Shown here one piece after another: positions 35,591 through 64,000 of a DNA stretch of 64,000 nucleotides (its first letter is position 1; every line of letters begins with the position of its first letter). The DNA comes from Dromiciops gliroides (taxonomy: Eukaryota; Chordata; Mammalia; Microbiotheria; Microbiotheriidae), in assembly GCF_019393635.1 (NCBI RefSeq), contig NC_057861.1, positions 59,938,532 to 60,002,531 on the forward strand. Reading direction: 5' to 3'. The notes under the pieces are model-generated. The model saw only the letters and a list, made by a program, of their open reading frames with translations, was not told the origin of the DNA and made no database searches. The translations under genes and the position numbers were made by a program.

Positions 35591-36069
35591 CTGATCTGTA
35601 ATGAAAGCAAAAGCCATTCTTTTCAATGCTATCATTTTACCAGTGTTGCTCCCTGGCAGCAAGATACGGATACCACAGATACCAAAGAAATAAAGATGAG
35701 TATCACTCACAGGGAAATGGAGAAGAACAGAGTTGGTTGTGAGCAAGTTAACCAAGGAGGAACTCAGAAAAAGAACAGGTATAAACTATATCATCAAGAG
35801 ACTGGCTGTGATAAAAAGATGGGTTGGTCATGTGGCAAGAGCAAGGAATAACAGGAGGCTTTCAGAGGATTCCACTAGTATCACTGGGATTGGGGGCAGA
35901 AAGTTAAGGGCTTCTAGCACCTAAGGTGGAAACCTGTGGTGAACTTTGAGGAGAATGTAAATAAAGGTCATACGGGATGCTTAGACATGGATATGCTACA
36001 TTCACCATGATTGGGAGGAACCCCACAAAATTAGTGAAATCACAGATTCCTTTGAGTACATTAGTGTTT

Positions 36070-36540
36070 TTGGAGAGTGACATGGTTAGACCTGCGTTAA
36101 GGAGATTATTTTGGTGGCTTTGTGGAGGTATGTTTGTATAGGAAAAGAGACTGATGAACTAGATAAACAGGTGGGTGATTAGGATGTTGACCCAAAGCAT
36201 CTCCCATTTGCTGGCGTTTTTCTTCACTTCAGGAACCTTTGCTCACCTAAGCCTATATCATCTATTACCTAGTTTTTAATGCCCACCTTAAGCTCTACTT
36301 TATTTGACGACATATCATATTGCATCACTCTAAAAGAAGGCAGGGCCACTGTTTCCAAAGTACAACCCACATCTTAGAGTCCTAACCTTTACCAACCCCC
36401 CTGTCCCCTGCCCTCAGCCCATTAGTACCTCTAAACCCCAAATTCCGACACCTATTTTCTCTTTTTTCCTTCCCTCCCCCATTATCCTCATCCCTGGTAC
36501 CAGCTCATATCAGGTCAGAGGAGCCCATTGTTATGTGAGC
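36070..36540. other. no recognised feature
   Basis: 36075-36130 (GTGACATGGTTAGACCTGC) is a small piece of the old repeat seen at 45370-45430. The remainder is unassigned C-rich sequence. Confidence 0.4.
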
Positions 36541-36697
36541 ATGCTGTGAAGCCTAAAATTCTAGCTGTAATGTTTAAAATCTAATGTGTGGTCGCCTGAC
36601 CTGACTCCAGTGTGGGGGAGAAACTAGCTAAGATTTACTGATCAATTCAGCAAGGCTTTAAAGTATTTATTAAAGTGTACTAGAAGTTAGTGAAGAG

Positions 36698-36845
36698 GGG
36701 GAGCTAGGTGGCGCAGTGAATAGAGCACCAGCACTGGAGTCAGGAGTACCTGAGTTCAAACCTGGCCTCAGACACTTAACACTTACTAGCTGTGTGACCC
36801 TGGGCAAGTCACTTAACCCCAATTGCCTCACTAAAAAAAAACAAA
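36698..36845 (+). mobile_element. marsupial SINE, first of a tandem pair
   Basis: GGGGAGCTAGGTGGCGCAG through CAATTGCCTCACT. Preceded and followed by AGAAGTTAGTGAAGAG (36682-36697; 36846-36861). Confidence 0.94.
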
Positions 36846-36861
36846 AGAAGTTAGTGAAGAG

Positions 36862-37015
36862 GGGGCAGCTAGGTGGTGCAGTAGATAAAGCACTGGCCCT
36901 GAATTCAGGAGAACCTAAGTTCAAATCCAGCCTCAGACACCTGACACTTACTAGCTGTGCAACCCTGGGCAAATCACTTAACCTTCATTGCCCCGCCCCG
37001 AAAAATAATAATAAA
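36862..37015 (+). mobile_element. marsupial SINE, second of a tandem pair
   Basis: GGGGCAGCTAGGTGGTGCAG, different in sequence from the first. Followed by a third AGAAGTTAGTGAAGAG (37016-37031). Confidence 0.94.
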
Positions 37016-37358
37016 AGAAGTTAGTGAAGAGAGAGAGAGAGGGGGAAAATAGCCTTCATCTAGCTAAGAGAGAGAGCATGTTCCTCCCACCAACAGCCAG
37101 TTACTGAACAAAAAGATCCAGATCCTTATCCACTTCTCCCACAAGCCCCCTGTGAAACAGGAAGCAGGGCCATCCTCACATAGCTCCAAGCTAATTGGCT
37201 GGTAGCACTGATTTACACAACCCGCAGGGGGTAGACACAACTTCTGGATGCCAATCTGATCTTCGAAACCCCAGAAAGGTCACCTCATGCTTTTTCCTCA
37301 GAGCAGAGCTTCCCTGCAATGTATTTCTCAGTAGGGTGGTGGAGCTCCAATTCTCACA

Positions 37359-37812
37359 ATATATACCTCAGAAAGTAGCAAACATCACCAATCAGGGCTT
37401 GAGTTATTATTTTGTTGATTGTCTAGATTTAGGAAAATAATGGGGGGGGAAGTTAATACAATGTTGATTAAACTTCAAAGTGTGTCTTGCCAGGAGAACT
37501 GGTTGTTAAGTAAACATTTACCTCCATATTATGGTGGGCACTCTACCCTTGAACTCCAATGTAGCAACTGCATACAGGAGAACTACCCTGAATGTGTGAG
37601 TGTGAATTGGGGAAAGAGGTCAGAGTAAGTATTGCAAAAGTATGTACATAAATCACACAAAATGAATGCCAGGTGACTTTGGGAAGGAAGACACTAGCAG
37701 CTGGTAGAACTTCATATTGAAGGTGGCACTAGATTTGAGTCTTGAAAGAAACCAAAGATTGGAAGAGATAGAAGGAAGGACAAAATGCCTTGTAGGCATG
37801 AGGGACAGACAG
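37359..37812. other. no recognised gene
   Basis: Unassigned. 37640-37790 resembles the old repeat of 45030-45180 (GAAGGTGGCACTAGATTTGAG, GCATGAGGGACAGACAGG). Confidence 0.4.
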
Positions 37813-37826
37813 GATAATGTCAAAGT

Positions 37827-38419
37827 CTCAAAAAAGAGAAAAAGACCTATTTGTACAAAAATATATATAGCAGCTCTTTTTGTGGTGGCTAAGAATTGGA
37901 AATTAAAAGAATGCCCATCAATTGGGGAATGACTAAACAAGCTGTGGTATATGATAGTAATGGAATAGTATTGTGCTATAAGAAATGACAAGCAGGATGA
38001 TTTCAGAAAGGCCTGGAAAGACTTGTATGAACTGCTGTATAGTGAAGTGAGCAGAACCAAGAGAAAGTTGTGCACACACAGCAATATTGTTTGATGAAGA
38101 ACTGTGAATGACAACTATTCTTACCAATACAATGATCCAAGACAATCCCATAGGACTGATGATGAAGCATACTATCCACCTCCAAAGAAAGAACTGATAT
38201 TGATGGAACACAGACTGAAGACTGCTATTTTTCACTTTCTTTTATTTTTTTATTCAAGTTTTCTTGTACAAAATAACAAAAAGGTAATGTTTTAAATAAT
38301 TGTACATGTATCTATATCTGATTGCTTACCACTGCAGGGACTGGGTAAGGGAGGGAGGGAAGGAAGGATAAAATTTGGAACTCAAAACTATAAATAAAAA
38401 TGTTTATTATTTTTAAAAA
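37827..38419 (+). mobile_element. L1 3' end, plus, 5'-truncated
   Basis: ORF2 C-terminal sequence (KIYIAALFVVAKNWKLKECP) and 3'UTR. Target duplication GATAATGTCAAAGT (37813-37826; 38420-38433). Confidence 0.93.
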
Positions 38420-38662
38420 GATAATGTCAAAGTATGGAGATGAGGAACAGGGTATTGGTGGCAGAACAGTGAGCAGCAAAGTCTTCAAGCAAAGGTTGCA
38501 TAATTACTTGTCCTGTAGGTTGTCCCTAAGTATATACTGGTCATATACTTAGGGAGAAAAATATGTGGGTTCTGAAATACCTTTCAATTCTAAGATGCTG
38601 GGATTTTAGAAAATTTCTTAAGTCACTCAAAACTCTAGAGTGTCCAATAAACCCCTAACCAG

Positions 38663-39581
38663 TGTATGATATAATTATGGATTTGAGTCATATTAAACTC
38701 TGAGGATGGGGTCTGGAAGATACCCAGCCCTGCCCTAGTATAGTTCGTTTAGAAGTTTATTGCTTGTCAAATTCTCACTGTCTCCTTTAAGTTTTATTGC
38801 CAATTAACAGTATTTTTACTTCTGCTCAGTCTCCCCACTTGTCAGCTACATATTAGTTTTGTCTGCAATCCATCATGTGTCAGAACCCCAGTCAGTGGGT
38901 CAGGGAGTTAGCCCACTAATTCAATACTTGGGACTCAAGAAGAAAGGACGGGGCTCAGCACAGGATGCAGCAATTGAGTTGAGACCAGATGTTAAGTGAC
39001 ATGTCTTTTTTTTTCAGAGCAGAATCCCCTTGACCCTAGGGTCCCAACAATGTGTTATTCTTTTATTCTTTATTCTATTTCTTTGACTTCCCAACATAGC
39101 TGAAGATAAATTTTAACCCTGTCATCCTTAACAATGCTGAAGCACCTGAGTGACTCTTCCTGTTATTCAGGTTGAATATCTTTAGAGACAGGGGCCTGGA
39201 GAGGGGAGTCAGTGGGAACTGTGAGATCTGAAACATCTGACTGTCACTCCCCTGTTTCCTCTTCCTTTGGTTTGACCTTGTTCCCCCTCCCCTTTTCCCC
39301 CTTGTTCCTGGAACACGTATGCATGTCTCCATACATTGATCACGAGCTGAACATGCACCCTGGGTGAGACGGGATTGGATGTTAGATTGTGAGCTCGACC
39401 TAGTGTGTGTGGGGACTTCCCCTCTGACCAACATTCCTATAAAAGGTCAAGGCACGTATTAGCTGGCGCGGCTCGAGCATTGAGCTTGCCCATTCCTATG
39501 GGAATGTAATAAATCTGTCTCTGCTTGACTTGGTGGTCTCCTCGAGTTATTTGGGTAAACTGAGGCAGTTTGCTCCATACA
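38663..39581 (+). mobile_element. solo LTR, ERV1-type, copy B, upstream of the CYP4F gene
   Basis: TGTATGATATAATT ... GCTCCATACA, flanked by CCAG (38659-38662; 39582-39585). TATA box CTATAAAAGG at 39437 and AATAAA at 39508, plus orientation. Nearly identical to 16094-17024 except for the block around TATA and R. It points towards the CYP4F gene and ends about 100 bp before a second TATA-like site. Confidence 0.94.
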
Positions 39582-39680
39582 CCAGCTAGGGAGCCATGTC
39601 TTTCTATCCCAGGGGGTTGGGATTCTGGGATTAGGAATCAGGCCAAATCAGCCAGGAAGAGGCCAGGCTGCTAGTGAGAG

Positions 39681-39690
39681 ATATAAAAAA
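39681..39690 (+). promoter_or_regulatory. TATA-like element, candidate CYP4F promoter
   Basis: GAGATATAAAAAAGGG in a short unique stretch, 1.3 kb before the first coding exon. The first coding exon begins with a splice acceptor one base before ATG, so a separate 5'UTR exon must exist upstream. This site is a reasonable start for it, but I could not find a convincing donor for that exon. Confidence 0.35.
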
Positions 39691-40206
39691 GGGATCGGCG
39701 CTAAATGAGCCAGTTCCACACTGTAGCTGCTCACAAAAAACTCAGGAGTTCCAGATCTAGAGTTGGAGGATGGGAGGGAATGATAGAGGAGAGAAAATAA
39801 AAGAGATTCATTTCTCTGAATATGTCCCCTTCTATAGGGGAACCACTTTCCACTCTTCACTCTAGTTTACCCTTCCAGAGCAAGGGGGTGGGGGGAAGAG
39901 CATTTTCTTTCAGTGTATAGTGCCCTTATAGGTGCTGAGACCCAGATAGGGAAAGAGGCCTTCCTAACACACACAGCCTTGAACCTAGGCAACCCCATTC
40001 CTCCACAATCCTCTTATTCCTTCCCTTTCCTCTTCCTCCTATCTCTCCTTTCTGCCCTCACACTTCACCAGCTCTCACACTCCTTCATCCCTTCTCAAAA
40101 GTTGCTCTCCCTATTTTCCTCCTTCCTGTCAATGTCTATCCTTCCATGTCCCCTTTTCTTCCCCCCCCCACATTGTATCTTTTCCCACATCATTGTTTTT
40201 GTTCAG
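39691..40206. other. candidate 5'UTR exon region, unresolved
   Basis: Unique-looking, non-repeat sequence between the TATA-like site and a SINE pair. Several pyrimidine-rich stretches. No clear exon border. Confidence 0.3.
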
Positions 40207-40218
40207 AAACTCCTCTGA

Positions 40219-40365
40219 TGGGGCAGGTAGGTGGTGCAGTGGGTAAAGCGCTGGCCCTGGATTCAGGAGGACCTGAGTTCAAATCTGGTCTCAGACACTT
40301 GACACTAGCTGTGTGACTCTGAGCAAGTCACTTAACCCTCATTGCCCTGCAAAAAAAAAAAAAAA
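40219..40365 (+). mobile_element. marsupial SINE, first of a pair
   Basis: GGGGCAGGTAGGTGGTGCAG. Left target copy AAACTCCTCTGA at 40207-40218; the matching right copy comes only after the second SINE (40525-40536). Confidence 0.9.
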
Positions 40366-40373
40366 GTAATATT

Positions 40374-40523
40374 GGGGGCAGCTAGTTGGTGCAGTGAATA
40401 AAAGCACTGGTCCTGGATTTGGGAGGACCTGAGTTCAAATTCAACTTTAGACACTTGATACTTACTAGCTGTTTGACCCTGGGCAAGTCATTTAACCCTC
40501 ATTGCCCCACACACAAAAAAAGA
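40374..40523 (+). mobile_element. marsupial SINE, second of a pair
   Basis: GGGGGCAGCTAGTTGGTGCAG. It sits in the tail zone of the first copy, so the pair shares one outer duplication. Confidence 0.9.
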
Positions 40524-40689
40524 AAAACTCCTCTGACAATCTGGTGAAACTTAATGGTCCCCTTCTCAGAATCATATTTTAAAATATATAGAATATATAT
40601 ATATATGATTAAAAATGAAACCAGTTATATTGAAATAGTTATCAAAATATTTTTAAAACCAGTTCCTGAACTCTCTAGAACTCCTGTAT

Positions 40690-40985
40690 CATGTCTCTCT
40701 ATCTCTGTCTCTGTCCACCTTTCTCTTCTCTCTATCCCCATAACCCTTTATGTATCTCTTTCTGTCTCTGTCCGTCTGTCTGTCTCTGCCTTTGTCTCTG
40801 TCTGTCTCTGTCTCTCTGTCTCCATCTCTGTCTGTCTCCCTCTCTGTCTCTGTCTCTGTCTCTGTCTCTCTCCCTCTCTGTCTCTGTCTCCCTCTCTCTC
40901 CCTCCCTCTCTCTCTTTTCCTCTCTCTCTCTCTCTCCCCTCAGTCCCATATCCTTTTATGCTTCACTCTCTCTTTCTCTCCCTGC
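40690..40985. repeat. CT/CTGT-rich tract before first coding exon
   Basis: About 300 bases of CTCTGT, CTGT and CTCC units ending in a run that merges with the splice acceptor CCCTGCAG. Long Ser/Leu/Cys open frames across it are artefacts. Confidence 0.92.
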
Positions 40986-40988
40986 AGG

Positions 40989-61972
<20,984 letters not shown>

Positions 61973-62261
61973 GTGAGTCATTACCTAGCCCTTGGCTCTG
62001 GAACCTCAAGTTAGAGATAACATAGCATCTGAGAAGAGGGAAATCAAGCACTCCAGGGCAAGAATGCACAGTGTCAGGGAAAGGTCCAGCATGGTCCAGG
62101 AGAAGAACTGATACTAATCTGGAAACTGGGAGGCCAATAGCTAAGTGGCTATTTGTAACTCTGATTCTCTAATTCCTCCATTAGAGACTCAGGGAGCCCC
62201 TATTCCTTTACCCCTTCCTCAGAGGGAGTTATTCTGCTTTCAACAGCTCCCCAGGCCAGTT

Positions 62262-62423
62262 TTTATTTTGGTGTTTTGTTTGTTTTTTCAGGGCAATGCG
62301 GGTTAAGTGACTTGCCCAGGGTCACACAGCTAGTTAAGTGTCAAGTGTCTGAGGCTGGATTTGAACTCAGGTCCTCCTGAATCCAAGGCCAATGCTTCAT
62401 CCACTGAGCCACCTTGCTGCCCC
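62262..62423 (-). mobile_element. marsupial SINE, minus
   Basis: TTTTCAGGGCAATGCGGG through CACCTTGCTGCCCCC. Imperfect flanks CCAGGCCAGT and CCAGGACAGT. Confidence 0.9.
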
Positions 62424-62429
62424 CAGGAC

Positions 62430-63204
62430 AGTCTTTTTAAAGGAGAGCACCAGGAAGTATTTCATGATTCATTATTTACAATTCAGGAAACTTGAGCACA
62501 AGGATGGGTATACCTAGTTGAGGCACTGATTATGAATTATTGAAATTCCGCAGTGGGAGTTTGAGCCCAAGGTAGGAGATAGTTTCATCTTCTTCCCCCA
62601 TTCTTGGGACTATGAAGACCATTACTGCTTCCCATCACCACAGCTCAAAATGCTTTAACCTTTTTGCTAACACAAACCATCAAGCATCAGTGCTGAACCT
62701 GACCTTTAAAAACAGGCTCTCCTTGTGTTTCTCTGGGCAGCAATGGCAACCAGGCCTCAAAAAGATCTTGTCCATACCTCTGAATCATGAGCAACATAAT
62801 CAATAAAGATAAAATCTTTTTGCCTGGTCCTCTACTCTAAGATAGCATTGGCATAGACATAGTTTTGGCCCTTAAGAATTCCCAAACTAGTAGGGAAACC
62901 AGAAACTGGTAGAATGCTATAGTTCAGGCTAAGTGCTTTAGACACCAAGGGTTTTAGGCGATCAGAAAAGGAAGAGTTCACTGTGTGCTGGGATATCAGG
63001 GAGGAATAGAAAGGATTCCCCCAGCAGAAAAAATGATGTGAGCAAAGTTTGCTTGGAGAATATTGTACTTATGGGCAACTTTAGAGGCCAATGGAGGAAC
63101 AATATAGAGGAATAGTAGAAAACAAAGATGAAGAGGTTGGTTGGCTGCAAAGAGCCTTAAATAACAAGCTAAGGAGCTTGAGCTCTGGGCAAGTCATTCT
63201 TTCA
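62430..63204. other. intron, no exon recognised
   Basis: 62830-63200 is an old-repeat-like stretch (TTGGCCCTTAAGAATTCCC, GCCAATGGAGGAACAATATAG). I searched for the next CYP4F exon and saw none. Confidence 0.4.
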
Positions 63205-63217
63205 GCCTCAATTGCCT

Positions 63218-63987
63218 TATTTTTTTAAATTTTATTTTATTAATTTCCAGTTACATATAACATATAAGGATAGTTTTCAACATTTTTTACACTGGGTTTT
63301 TAGTTCCAAATTTTTCTTTTCTCCACCCCCCCCTTTCCTCCCTCTTCCCCAAGACAGAAAGCAGTCTGATATAGGTTGTATATGTACAGTCACATCAAAC
63401 ACATTTCTACATTAGATTAGTCATCTTGTGAAAGAAGAATCAGAGCACAAAGGAAAAACCTCAAACAAGAAGGAAAAAAACAGTCCAAAAGTAGAAACAG
63501 TATGGTTCAATCTGCATTCGTAATTCACAGTTCTTTTTTCTGGATGTTGAGAATATTTTCTATCATGAGTTCTCTGAAAATGTTTGGATTGATGCACTGC
63601 TGAGAAGAGCCAAGTCTATCCCCATTGTTCATCACACAATATTGCTGTTACTATGTACAATGTTCTCCTGGTTCTGCTCCTCTCAGTCAGCATCAGTTCA
63701 TGTAAGTCCTTCCAGGTTTCTCTGAACTCCTCCTGCTCATAGTTTCTTACAGCACAATAGTATTCCATTACATTCATATACCACAATTTGTTTAGCCGTT
63801 CCCCTATTGATGGGCATTCCCTCAATTTCCAATTCTTTGCCACCACAAAGAGAGCTGCTATAAATATTTTTGTACATGTGGGTCCTTTTCCCTTTTCTAT
63901 GGTCTCTTTGGGATACAGACCTAGCAGTGGTACCACTGGGTCAAAGGGTATGAACAGTCCCATAGCCCTTTGGGCATAGTTCCAAAA
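63218..63987 (-). mobile_element. L1 3' end, minus, 5'-truncated, with target duplication
   Basis: The open frame 63963-63616 gives the L1 ORF2 C-terminus (PFDPVVPLLGLYPKE, KIFIAALFVVAKNWKLRECP, LWYMNVMEYYCAVRN), then the 3'UTR. Flanked by GCCTCAATTGCCT (63205-63217) and GCCTCAATTACCT (63988-64000). The frame is undamaged over 116 codons, so it is a fairly young copy. Confidence 0.93.
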
Positions 63988-64000
63988 GCCTCAATTACCT

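Larger units (their letters stand above)
35040..36065 (+). mobile_element. RTE-type LINE fragment, interrupted
   Basis: 35050-35150 encodes a diverged EEICSHSKEFGLTIDTGK (RTE FGLTI motif). 35733-35924 encodes RTGINYIIKR...WVGHVARARNNRR, the RTE motif GHVAR near the ORF end. A SINE fragment (35328-35423) and a MIR (35424-35590) interrupt it. It is too decayed to function. Confidence 0.7.
36545..37358 (-). mobile_element. LTR with two SINEs inserted
   Basis: Ends TGTGAAGCC and CTCACA give the mirror pair TGTGA/TCACA. The left part (CTAAAATTCTAGCTG, TGGTCGCCTGACC, AAGTATTTATTAAAG) is related to 23235-23603 but the right part differs. No clear target duplication. Confidence 0.65.

Noticed and set aside
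36670..37024. Overlapping 100-codon frames on both strands
   Set aside because: They lie inside the tandem SINE pair. The same peptide (LRHLTLTSCVTLGKSLN) appears at every SINE.
61973..64000. Next CYP4F exon
   Set aside because: Scanned for a following exon continuing from DSDCQ with acceptor and correct phase; none seen, so it must lie beyond the window.

Overview
This is vertebrate genomic DNA, almost certainly from a marsupial and plausibly an Australian dasyurid-like species; the exact lineage is inference. About thirty copies of one tRNA-headed SINE occur on both strands. Its head reads GGGCAGCTAGGTGGCGCAG and it carries the line GTGACCCTGGGCAAGTCACTTAACC. Mixed with it are L1 with marsupial-type ORF2 ends, ORF1-only half-L1 (HAL1) elements, RTE/BovB-type LINEs, RTE-tailed SINEs, old MIR copies, hAT MITEs and several solo LTRs. 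There is no prokaryotic or viral gene organisation.

Layout. 1-30.2 kb is repeat desert: HAL1 copies (1-1963 minus; 21038-24753 plus, complete with target-site duplication), L1 fragments nested in one another, solo LTRs (10053-10845, 16094-17024, 23235-23603), SINEs and microsatellites. 30.2-34.1 kb holds an intronless open reading frame for a CYP46A1-like cytochrome P450 (30441-31805), lying between the two halves of one LTR. 34-39.6 kb is RTE, MIR, LTR and L1 sequence, ending in a second copy of the 16 kb solo LTR (38663-39581). A TATA-like site follows 100 bp later at 39681.

40988-64000 is the 5' half of a multi-exon CYP4F-family gene on the plus strand. Five coding exons are visible (40989-41204, 49718-49862, 58239-58292, 58597-58724, 61851-61972), all in compatible phase with GT/AG borders, encoding about 221 residues from the membrane anchor through the C-helix WxxxR region and beyond. 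The I-helix and heme-binding exons must lie past the right edge. The introns are full of SINEs, HAL1, L1, LTRs, a BovB-like LINE and long CT tracts. One CT tract serves directly as the pyrimidine tract of the third coding exon, and a decayed copy of the fourth coding exon sits upstream of it.

Thus the window carries one intact-looking but incomplete multi-exon P450 gene (CYP4F; fatty-acid/eicosanoid omega-hydroxylase family) and one retroposed P450 (CYP46A1-like; cholesterol 24-hydroxylase family). They are unrelated in origin. Repeat borders were read by eye and are good to about 10 bases unless a target-site duplication is quoted.
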